From Mesostigma viride (Eukaryota > Streptophyta > Mesostigmatophyceae > Mesostigmatales > Mesostigmataceae): a stretch of 64,000 nt of DNA. The notes beneath the pieces were generated by a model. The model saw only the letters and a list, made by a program, of their open reading frames with translations, searched no databases and had not been told where the DNA came from. This document shows positions 41,185 through 52,200 of the stretch, in pieces. A program made the translations under genes and the position numbers. Location of the stretch: assembly GCA_009746045.1 (NCBI GenBank), contig RPFO01000299.1, positions 1,814,807 through 1,878,806 on the forward strand, in the 5' to 3' direction. Positions within the stretch are counted from its first letter, which is position 1; each line of letters begins with the position of its first letter.

Positions 41185-43557
41185 CAGGCCGCCATGGCCA
41201 GGTAGTAGGTTTTCCACTTCTTTCTACCGATCTCTGCCCAGCCTCTCTAAAACGGCCATCATCCTACTCGATGCATGTTGCTTGCATGTCAGCCATATCA
41301 GGGTGCAGTTGTGCAGTAATAATTAGGCGCTGTATACGTTGTCAAGCCGTGTATGTATTGTGAAGGTTGTATATTGATCGTTTTACTGGGTTTGTTGTGC
41401 AGCAAAATCAGCTAGGTGGCCATTAATTAATTTTCAGCTTGGGTAAACCATTTGTGGTCATGATCAGACCCCCCTGTACTCAAAGATCCAGTATATCTCT
41501 TTTATGAATCGGGGTTCTTTGAACGGAGTTTCTTCTATACGTGAATGCGGGAACAAGAGGCCGCTGGATGAGCGGCTTATAGGTCGCAGTGTTTACTCGT
41601 AGCTGTTTGGCTAGAGCTTTTGTGATTAGTAGATGCAATATAGTGCATGGTTGAAAAATGAATTAAATAAAATGTGCGTTCCGCGCTTGGGTTGATTATA
41701 CCCGGGCGGAACGGGGCGTGAGGTGCAGTGCCCCTGAAAAGAACAACCTACGCATTATTTAATACTAGCCGTGCAGATTCGGGATATTCTACCCCCGGTC
41801 TGTACGGTTAGCGTCTTACTAGCATCCACTAAACATAAGGGTTTAATGATGTCAGTTAGCTAGGGATAAGGGAGGTTTTGCGACTAAAAGCCGCTCTGGC
41901 TGGTTTTGTCGGCCTCTTTCTTTGCTCGTTGTCGTTGCGGCGGCAGCCGCAGCTATGGGTGCTGCGGAGCAAAATCCCAAAAGCACTGGTTGCACTGGCC
42001 ACTTGGCCAGTGGTGAGACTTCCAGTTGTTAACCGGCCAGGCGTAGTTCCTCGCCCGGTTAACTAAAAGAAAAGAAAAAGATTACCTCCGGTCCGCACCT
42101 TTTCCCCAGCTTGGGGTCTTTGGTGGGCCGGATGCCGTGACAGGTGCTCAACTGTCGCTTGGTCGGCCCAGTGCGCGAGCTGGTGCTCCGTACCTGGGGA
42201 TGCTTGCACCCCGGGTTGGAGCCGGATGGCTGGCACTGGCGACCCGTGTCTCGGTCCGCGGCCTGCGGCTTTTTCTTCGGAAATTGCTGCTGGCCAGCAA
42301 ACTTTGCAATTGCCTTCCGCCGAGGGGGGGTGGTTGGGGCTGGGGACGGCGATGGGAAAAGCGTCTAAGCTAGAAATTTTTTCCCCACGCATAGAAACCT
42401 CGGGGGGAATGCGGTCTTGGCTGAACGGACTCTCGTTCAGCCAGGTGCCTGGGGCTGTGGCCTCGGGCATCCGGGCTGGCGGGGCCTGGGCTAGGTCCAC
42501 GTTTTTTCTCGAAGCACCCCGGGTCTATGGGGAGACGGCCATAGCGGTACCGACTCGGGGCCCCGAGAGGGGTCATGATAGGCTGGCCGTGCGCAATCGC
42601 AGTGCAAATGCGCTGGGCCTTTTTGGGCCTGGCCATGCATCCACAGCCGCCGGGCACACGCCTCCCGATGTGGGGGGCTCCCGTTTTGCGGCAGGGCGGT
42701 CACTTGTGACAACGAGCAAGGTGGAGTGCGGCTTCAAGGGAAAGCCAGGGCGGGGGTGATTGGGCAACGTACTTCATGAAGGGCCTTGAACGGCGTGCCT
42801 CCGGGCATGTCAATTAGTGTCACATGTATGCTTCCACTTATTGTTTTAATGAAGATGCTGGTTTTTGTGGGAGCTACGTGGGACATGAATCGGGGTTCTT
42901 TGAACGGAGTTTCTTCTATACGTGAATGCGGGAACAAGAGGCCGCTGGATGAGCGGCTTATAGGTCGCAGTGTTTACTCGTAGCTGTTTGGCTAGAGCTT
43001 TTGTGATTAGTAGATGCAATATAGTGCATGGTTGAAAAATGAATTAAATAAAATGTGCGTTCCGCGCTTGGGTTGATTATACCCGGGCGGAACGGGGCGT
43101 GAGGTGCAGTGCCCCTGAAAAGAACAACCTACGCATTATTTAATACTAGCCGTGCAGATTCGGGATATTCTACCCCCGGTCTGTACGGTTAGCGTCTTAC
43201 TAGCATCCACTAAACATAAGGGTTTAATGATGTCAGTTAGCTAGGGATAAGGGAGGTTTTGCGACTAAAAGCCGCTCTGGCTGGTTTTGTCGGCCTCTTT
43301 CTTTGCTCCCCACCCACCCACCCTTGTCTTGGTTGCCTCTAGGGCAACGTACTTCATGAAGGGCCTTTTTTGTAGATCTGAATAGCTAAAAAAATCCTTT
43401 GATCTACAAAATCAGCCCCAAGTCTGAAAGCCCCTGTGTATGGGGTTTCAGGAAAGTACATACATTATACCTGACCCTTTTTTTCCCCTCTAGATGTTTT
43501 ATGTCTTCTAAACATAGTTTACAATGCGTTATGTTGCGTTCAAATTATAAAAACACG
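41185..43557 (-). mobile_element. decayed inverted copy 3 of the TTAA element, split by another repeat
   Basis: Segment 41200-41503 matches the reverse complement of 22480-22620 (tcggtagaaa, gagaggctgggcagagg) and of the caggggggtctgaccatga region. Segment 43368-43557 matches the reverse complement of the element's left part (ttgtag(g/a)tctga, then tttcaggaaagta) and ends ...aaaaacacgggtt. Both ends are decayed; the TTAA at the 43557 side is mutated and the 41185 side is truncated. It is much older than copies 1 and 2. Confidence 0.65.
41504..43367. mobile_element. two tandem copies of a repeated element, sharing 424 bp
   Basis: Bases 41504-41927 and 42885-43308 appear identical over 424 bp. 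A second shared block of 26 bp (GGGCAACGTACTTCATGAAG...) lies at 42762-42787 and 43342-43367. So a long unit (41504-42787) and a short, internally deleted unit (42885-43367) stand in tandem with a 97-bp spacer. The long unit holds a 177-aa ORF (42226-42759) with no recognised domain. ATGAA occurs at both outer ends. LTR-type (TRIM) and split-repeat (DIRS/PAT-like) readings were considered; neither fits fully. Confidence 0.6.
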
Positions 43558-46257
43558 GGTTCACATTTCGAGATTCGCAATAGTTCTCACGCAGTTTCGT
43601 CCCCTGTGGAACAGCCGCTGAATAGGCTCTAAGTCGATTTGGTGCGGAAAATTGGCTGCCAGACCAATGGGGTTTATGCTTTGATATCTGGTCGTTTATA
43701 AGTGTGGGGGTAATCCAATGTATGGCATGGGTGACCGTATGCGGTCGTCTGGTCGTGCCATGGGTGCTACTAAGCCGGCAAGCGGCCCCTGTGGTTGCAA
43801 CCCAGTACGTTTTGCACCTGCAGTTGTACTTGTGCCATGCCTAATCCAAGCAATGCAGCTTCACAATTGATGCGTGGTTGGATTTGAACTTAAAATAGAG
43901 TCCAGGTTGGGTACATAGGAGCATTGCAGCGACAGGAGAAACCAGTAAACACGCCCAACTTGCTATAGGTGAGGGTCCTATGTCAGACTCCCTAAAACCA
44001 TATCATGGAATGACATGCAGGGCTGACCTGGGGGCACCCAAAAGATGATATTAGCATGTAAATGGGATGTATGCGGGTCCATCCCACCACCTGTTGAGGG
44101 TGGTATACACAATTATTTGCCAATATTGAGCTAAAAATAGCATAAGACGCTATAAATGACACATCCTGCCTAGGACAAGTGGGCCATCATTTTGCATGTT
44201 TCAATATATTCCCATTTAGTTGCCCCACTTAGCAAATTTCCTGGGCACCTAGTTGGCACCCAAAAATAATGAGCCTTTTATGAGTTATTAATTTCCCCCC
44301 CAAGGAGGTACTTTTTTAGGCTGGAAAATATAAAACAAATCAATAACACATCATTTGGCCCTGGGAGATGTAGACAAATACTACAGGTGGGCATACAGCA
44401 GCTGTCAAAGTTCGAGCGCATTCTGAGTACAAACGTGAAAGTTATAGCGTTTGGCAGTTGGCCACCTGTGCAGACGCTAAGGCAGGCAATCGCTAGTATT
44501 AGGGAACACTATCACTTCCTGTGCCATCTCCACAGCATGCCCAAGTTGACCACAACGCCCAAGGAGGTGGCTGGGCACCTCATGTGCCCTTGCCTTCCCT
44601 CGGCACGGGCTACCTTCCGCGTGTGTGCACAGCAATGAGGCAGGTAGCTCGACATGGCTAGCCAACACTGCAACAGGATATCCCAGGTATGTGGTGTGAG
44701 CATCATACCAAAACCACGCAGTCCAATGCAAATACACTCTAGAAAGCCATATCCACTGATTGCCCAACCAAGGGGAACAACAGACAGTCCACAGAGACAG
44801 CATACTTACCATACATGCTGCGTGCCAGGGCTTCTTACCATGGTTACGTTGCCTTGCTAGCATATGATAGGGCTCTCCCATAACGCAGTGGGAGAGAGGC
44901 CTAGAAAACAATGATAATCCCTACCTACTGTAACAAGCAATGATATTACCTACATGCAGTTTTACTCATGCAGCATGCCCCTAAGAACGCCCACTATCGC
45001 CTTTCTTTCCAGCGCAATCGTTTGCCAAGAAACAAGCTAAAGCTTGTGAGCCTCTAAGCACAGCGAAGCCGCAGCTAAGAAAGGCTGCATCAATGTTCAC
45101 GTAAAGCTGAGTGCTGTTAGCAAACTCCTTCCAAGAAAACCACGCGACAAATCCCTTATGACTTGCCGACAAGCCATGGCCGCTCATGCCTCGACACGTC
45201 CCAGCCATGCAACGTACATAAAAACCACTAAAAGCTGCCAGGAATTTGGCGATGCGCAGCACGGAACGGCAACATACCTGGTGCTAACTGCATGGTAAGA
45301 AGGCGAAAACTGGCGTTGACAACCCTTTCAGAGAGCGAAGCATTTGTAAGGTGACGCTGAGCACACGATTGTACCATTCCCCTTCCGCCATTGTCTTTCG
45401 CCCAGCGGTGCAAGAAAGACCAACCCTCCACGGAAAGATAGGATGCACGTCCCGCAAGCCTGGAGAGTGTCTTACCGATATTGACAAAAATCTTGCCAAA
45501 ACCCAGCAGATTTTTTAAAGCTTTACTAATAACAATGTAAACGCATCCTTGACGCTAGTTGAAGCAGGAAAAAACTGACAATCACCGCCGCTAGCGTGCA
45601 TGCTAATTTATTCCTCGCGGCGAACATTTCATAGTGGACCCCCGTGGCGATGGTCATCAATAAAATCATCGACATTGCAAAACGCACATACTCCGTTATG
45701 AAATAACATCATAAACTCGTGAAATTTAAGATTCGCGCATTTTCTCTGCATTCCGCATGCTATCTTTGTCTACTCTGCCTGAAAGCACGTCGCCATGGCC
45801 AGCTCCGGTAGGGGTGCGTGCACCGTGCACCACTTTTTCACGGTACGGACGGGTACCGCGAATTTTTTCGGCGCCAAAAAATTCGCGCCCGGGCCGTCAC
45901 CTCAAATTAATTAGAATGACACCTTGGGTATGGGAGCAAGCTGAGTGCTGCTGCGCGGTTCTCAACGACCGCAGGGGGGGATGGAATGTCGATGAGGGTC
46001 CCCCATGATTCGTGCAATAAATTGTGCTAGACATGAAAACAAGACTGTCCCAGTTTTACTCATCCACACTGATCTCATCGCCCATGTGGTGCCTGGGGAC
46101 CAAAGAACACGCTGCCATGTCCTCTCTTCAGGGGCTGTCTCCTCTTCTTTCCCCCCAACACCTTGTAGCACCAAGTACCTCACACTCATTGCTCCCATGG
46201 TCGGACCTCTTATACCCATATCCGCGATGTTTCTGTCCCCCGCCACATGGCCACCAG
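43558..46257. other. no supported gene; may hold 5' exons of the kinase gene
   Basis: ORFs of up to 145 codons on both strands lack motifs. The kinase start must lie in or beyond this stretch if the first recovered exon is not the first. A 12-bp-stem hairpin (CGCGAATTTTTT, loop 7) lies at 45857-45887. Confidence 0.35.
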
Positions 46258-49200
46258 GACTACCTGAGCCAGCCGGGCGGGCCTAGGCAGGAGGTGGCCT
46301 CCATCCTGAGCACCTTCCAGGGCTGGATGGCGGGCACCCAAGGGTCCCGCCAGGGCCAGCCCGCGGACGCCGTGTACTGGACCGGGATCAGCGGTGTGGG
46401 CGTCGTGCACTACTGCGGCACGTGGAAGTCACACCAGCCCCACCAGCCCATATTCCAGGGTCTGGTGGTGGCGGTCGAGACGATCACCCAGTTGACTGTC
46501 TCGTATTGCGTCGGCTATGACTTCCACCGCACGAGCATGGCGCTGGCGTCGTACCCTTTGTCGGTGTATGGCGGTGTGCTCTACGCGGCCATCAGGGAGA
46601 CGGTCGTGCACGCTATTTTTAGCACGGCGTTTCCGTCCACCATTGCAGAATGCCAGGTGGGGGGAAGGGGGGGGCTGTGTGGTGTGTTCTTTGCTTGACT
46701 CTTGCACTCCACCCATGCGCTCTTGTCTTTGAAAGAGGTGGCCTTACCCAGCGCATGTGGTTGTTTTGAGGTCGATTGGGCCGCATGCCAGATGGAGGCA
46801 CTGAAATTTTGCAGTGGATTATGCACGCTACTCTTCTTTTCGTTGGTTTGCTTACATAAGCCAGCTGTAGTGTCCCTACCTTCTTTCACCCCTATCAGGC
46901 AGTACATAACGTGTGTACATAGATCTGACGATCTGTCTCAAAGTGCATGAATATCTCGAGAATCTGGAATAGTGGTCCAGTGAAGGGCATGGACGGGCCC
47001 AGACTCGTGGCACACCTAATGGCACTGAGGACAAAAATTGCATGGTGGTATGCGCTTTGGCGGGTCCGTGCCCCTTTTAATAAGTGCCGCTATTTCATTG
47101 CCGTTTCTTAACCTGCACGTTCTTGTGGCAGGTTGTAGTGTTGCCAGTTGGTGATCACCTACTCCTACCTCTCCAACTTCATCATGCCAGGTTCTTGCAC
47201 CTCTTACCATCAATGTGACTTCCTCCATGGTTTTTCGACATGGACCCCCTGTTTGTGTGCATTGGCCACCATCCACCACCACCACCACCACCACCACCAC
47301 CACCACCACCGCCGCCACCACCACCACCACCACCACCACCACCACCACCACCACCACCACCACCACCACCACCACCACCACCACCACCACCACCACCACC
47401 ACCACCACCACCACCACCACCACCACCACCACCACCACCACCACCACCACCACCACCACCACCACCACCACCACCACCACCCGCCATCAACCACCATCAA
47501 CTATCATCAACCATCCTCAACTATCTTCAACCATCCTCAACCATCATCGCAGGGCACCGCTGGCTCGGTCGACGTGGCCAACATCTCGATCGCATGGCCA
47601 GGGATCAAGCAGGAGCAGGCCGTTGTGGCCCGCCAGGCGCTGCTGGCAAACTATTCGCAAGACCAGTGCTTCAGCACCAACAGCGGGCAGGAGCCGATGC
47701 TGCACCGCTCCATGCTGGGCGCCATGCTGGATGACACGTGAGTATTTGATGCCCAGTGGATGGTGCATGAGGGGGGTAGTGGTTGCTGCGCATCACGAGG
47801 TACCCAGGAAGCCGACCATGAGCTGTCATTCTTCATTACTTCCGTCGTAGGGACACTCTTCATTACTTTAAGTTTTGTTTGTGGCAGCGAGGGCTACGTC
47901 GAATATCGCAGGTCATTTGGCACGGAATAGCTCCCCACCCCATGGCCGAATGTATAGGAGAGCATATATATATATATATATAGGAGAGCTATCGTATCCG
48001 ATTGCTGCAGTGGCATGCCTCAGGCATGAAGGAAAGGGGGGGGTCTCTGCCTCTTTTCCTGCTGTGCATCTACAGGGATTAAAATCACTCGGGTGCTCGT
48101 GACTCCCCAACGGGGGGACGTGTTTAATTAATTAATTAATAGCAGAGCAGCACCTAAAGTTGTTGGTTCCACACGGGCACTGCTTTGGTGAGCTGTACTA
48201 CCCACATGCAGGATGCATCGTAGATGGGGGGATGCATCGTAGACGACTGCAGTAGGTTGGTGTTGGCACACCTTGCAGCTGGCAGGCGCCATGTGGTCCT
48301 AACCCTTCTGAAGGTTGCTGCACCTCGTATTGTTTGTATGTTTGTATGTTTGTATGTTTGTATGTTTGTATGTTTGTATGTTTGTATGTTTGTATGTTTG
48401 TATGTTTGTATGTTTGTATGTTTGTATGTTTGTATGTTTGTATGTTTGTATGTTTGTATGTTTGTATGTTTGTATGTTTGTACGTTTGTATGTTTGTATG
48501 TTTGTATGTTTGTATGTTTGTATGTTTGTATGTTTGTATGTTTGTATGTTTGTATGTTTGTATGTTTGTATGTTTGTATGTTTGTATGTTTGTATGTTTG
48601 TATGTTTGTATGTTTGTATGTTTGTATGTTTGTATGTTTGTATGTTTGTATGTTTGTATGTTTGTATGTTTGTATGTTTGTATGCTTGTATGCTTGTACA
48701 TTTGTACGTTTGTACGTTTGTACGTTTGTACGTTTGTACGTTTGTACGTTTGTACGTTTGTACGGTTGTACGTTTGTACGTTTGTACGTTTGTACGGTTG
48801 TACGTTTGTACGGTTGTACGGTTGTACGGTTGTACGGTTGTACGGTTGTACGGTTGTACGGTTGTACGGTTGTACGGTTGTACGGTTGTACGGTTGTACG
48901 GTTGTACGGTTGTACGGTTGTACGGTTGTACGGTTGTACGGTTGTACGGTTGTACGGTTGTACGGTTGTACGGTTGTACGGTTGTACGGTTGTGCGGTTG
49001 TGCGGTTGTGCGGTTGTGCGGTTGTGCGGTTGTGCGGTTGTGCGGTTGTGCGGTTGTGCGGTTGTGCGGTTGTGCGGTTGTGCGGTTGTGCGGTTGTGCG
49101 GTTGTGCGGTTGTGCGGTTGTGCGGTTGTGCGGTTGTGCGGTTGTGCGGTTGTGCGGTTGTGCGGTTGTGCGCTCGTGCGCTCGTGCGCTCGTGCGCTCG

Positions 49201-52200
49201 TGCGGTTGTGCGCTCGTGCGCTTGTGCGTTTCATGTTTGCATGTTGGCATGTTGGCATGTTGGCATGTTGGCATGTTGGAATGTTGGAATGTTGGAATGT
49301 TGGAATGTTGGAATGTTGGCACGTTGGCACGTTGGCACGTTGGCACGTTGGCACGTTGGCACGTTGGCACGTTGGCACGTTGGCACGTTGGCACGTTGGC
49401 ACGTTGGCACGTTGGCACGTTGGCACGTTGGCACGTTGGCACGTTGGCACGTTGGCACGTTGGCACGTTGGCACGTTGGCACGTTGGCACGTTGGCACGT
49501 TGGCACGTTGGCACGTTGGCACGTTGGCACGTTGGCACGTTGGCACGTTGGCACGTTGGCACGTTGGCACGTTGGCACGTTGGCACGTTGGCACGTTGGC
49601 ACGTTGGCACGTTGGCACGTTGGCACGTTGGCACGTTGGCACGTTGGCACGTTCGCACGCTCGCACGCTCGTACGCTCGTACGCTCGTATGCTTGTATGC
49701 TCGAATGTCCGCTGCCCATGTGCAAGAACTTGTTCGCCAATCTCCCATTTCCCCTCTGGCAACTTTCAGCGTACTTCCAGGCCGGGCGTCCCATGCTTTT
49801 TTTGCCGCATTCCCAGCCCACGGGATTTGATGAACCCATTTACATGCCTCGTGTTATGCTCCCCATCGCCGGGTCACCTGGACACGCACCACAGGGACTA
49901 CCCGTCCATCTCGGGCACGACCACCACCCGTGTGCAGGGCCAAAGCTTTTCCCTGGGCTGGTCCCTCTTCCTTCTCCCTGGCGACGTCGACCTGTGGGTC
50001 GTGCTGCTCTTCCCCCGACAGCGCGACAAGGGCATCCAGGTCGCCTGGCTGCTCGTGCTCGCGTTCGTGCCCCTCTGGCTACTCTTTGTCTGCTCCCTCG
50101 CCAAGCTGGGCGACTTCCCCAGGGAGGACGCGAACAAGCCCAGCCACGGGATCGAGATGGTCGCGCCACAGTCCACCAGCTACAGCGACCGGCGGCTCTG
50201 GCTCGGGCGCATCGAGGTCCTCACGCAGATCTGGTACGTTTCGGCGATCACCACCGATGCTTCGCTGGGCAGTCCACCCAGGCGGTTGGGGTCCGGGCAT
50301 CTAGCGCCAGGCTTTCAGGGCCCATCGAGGCACTCCCCACGGTGCTCTAGGCTGCCGGGCCTGGTGCCCAACCGGGAGAGTGGGGCAGAAAGCACTCCCG
50401 ATGTGTGACCAGGGGCAAGTGTTTTGGATGCGGTATTGGAACCGGTGTCATTGAGAGATGGTGCCATCGGGTATGTCGGGGGAGCGGGTTTAGACGGCTC
50501 CCCGACTATTTTCATGTGGGTGCGTGCGTGCGCATAAAGCACCCGGCCATTTATCTGTGTGCTTCTAGACCCTTTGGCTGACTCCCTCTCCCTTCTCGCT
50601 CGATTTTCCACGCCTCACTGCCACCCTCCTGCCCTCCATCGGCTCATTGCTGCCTCAGAGGCCCACATTGCTGCTTATTGTTCCAACCTCCCTGCCAACA
50701 ATTTCTTGTCACCTCTTCTCCTGTGCCTATCATCAGTGCTCATCGTTATTGGGAAGATGGCTAAATGTTCCAAGCCCTATTACTCGTACTACCCGGTGTC
50801 CCCCTATCACTCGTACTCCCCGGTGTCCCCCTATCACTTGCACTACCCGGTGTCCCCCTATCACTTGTACTACCCGGTGTCCCCCTATCACTTGCACTAC
50901 CCGGTGTCCCCCTATCACTCGTACTACCCGGTGTCCCCCTATCACTTGTACTACCCGGTGTCCCCCTATCACTTGTACTACCCGGTGTCCCCCTATCACT
51001 TGTACTACCCGGTGTCCCCCTATCACTTGCACTACCCGGTGTCCCCCTATCACTTGCACTACCCGGTGTCCCCCTATCACTTGTACTACCCGGTGTCCCC
51101 CTATTACTCGCACTACCCGGTGTCCCCCTATCACTTGTACTACCCGGTGTCCCCCTATCACTCGTACTACCCGGTGTCCCCCTATCACCAGTTCCCCTAT
51201 CCCTGCGACTGCCCGGTGTGTCGTCCACACACCCCGCCAGTCTATCATGACCCTCATGCTGCCCCCATGCTGCCCTCATGCTGCCCTCATGCTGGCCCAA
51301 TGCTGCCCTCATGCTGGTCCCATGCTGCCCTGTTGCTGCCCCCCTGCAGCCACGACATGAACGCGCCGATCACGGCGGTGACGGGCTACCTGGACTTGCT
51401 GCGGATGGAGAATCTGCCGCCACAGCTGATCGGGTTTGTGGAGATCATGGCCCGCTCGATAAAGATGCTGTCGGGCATGCTGGAGGACTTGGTGGGCCTC
51501 GGCAAGGTGAGCGCGGCAGCACGCATGAGAAGTGATGTATGCTGCACGGGTGCAACCTGTATCGTAGTGTGCGGTGGGATATGGGAGCGTGAGCAGAGTG
51601 GTTTAGTATAGCATGGGTGCAACCTTTATGTGTGGTGGGCCTCAGCAAGGTGAGCGCGGCCAACAACATGAGGGTGCTGTACGTCTCATGACTGCTGGCA
51701 CGGTGTGCCACTCCTGGCCACGTTGTGGTGCCCCTCTCTTTCTTCTCCGGTCAAGGCTTGCAATCCCACCAGGTATCACAGCGATCGCCTTTCGCCTTAC
51801 TTTGCCCCACTGATCATGCACACGGAAGGCCGTCCATGTCCACTCCAATGTCCTTCACAAGATGGCGCAGATGATCTCAACTGCGATTGCCACTCTCTGC
51901 CTGAGCACTACCCCCTTGCGTGCCTGTCTCGCGTACCTGTCTCCTGTACTTGTCTCGTGTGCCTTTCTGGCAGCTGCAAGACGGGAAGTTGGAAGTAAGA
52001 GAGGAGTACTTTAACCTGCAGCGCGAACTGCTGACACCCCTTGCGTACCTGTCTTTTGCGTACCTGCCTCGCAGCTGCAAGAAGGGAAGGTGGAGCTCAA
52101 GGAAGAAAACTTCAATCTGCAGAATCACCTGCTGAGGCCCCTGGAGGACACCCTGATGGGCCCAAAGAGCGCGATTGGCCGCAACATCGAGCTCGTGTTC

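Noticed and set aside
41504-43308. Simple LTR retrotransposon
   Set aside because: The 424-bp repeats do not end TG...CA, there is no RT or primer-binding site, and a second shared 26-bp block points to two tandem units instead.
41504-43367. Helitron
   Set aside because: The unit begins with TC after A, but the shared 3' end is not CTRR with a preceding hairpin, and no Rep/helicase sequence is present.
49770-49894. Upstream extension of kinase exon 4 (YFQAGRPMLFLPH frame)
   Set aside because: It is in another frame from the following exon. The acceptor cacgcaccacag at 49894 joins the 24-nt microexon with correct phase, so this stretch is intronic.
48224-50408. Very long ORFs (697, 708, 516 and 498 aa) on both strands
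   Set aside because: They are translations of the 8-bp satellite, whose period cycles through all frames every 24 bp. The true exon at 49895-50233 lies in one of these frames only by chance continuity.
50559-51611. 350-aa Tyr/Pro/Ser ORF resembling a structural repeat protein
   Set aside because: The 27-bp unit keeps one frame open, but the segment is bounded by a clear donor (50234) and acceptor (51349) whose phases join the flanking kinase exons.
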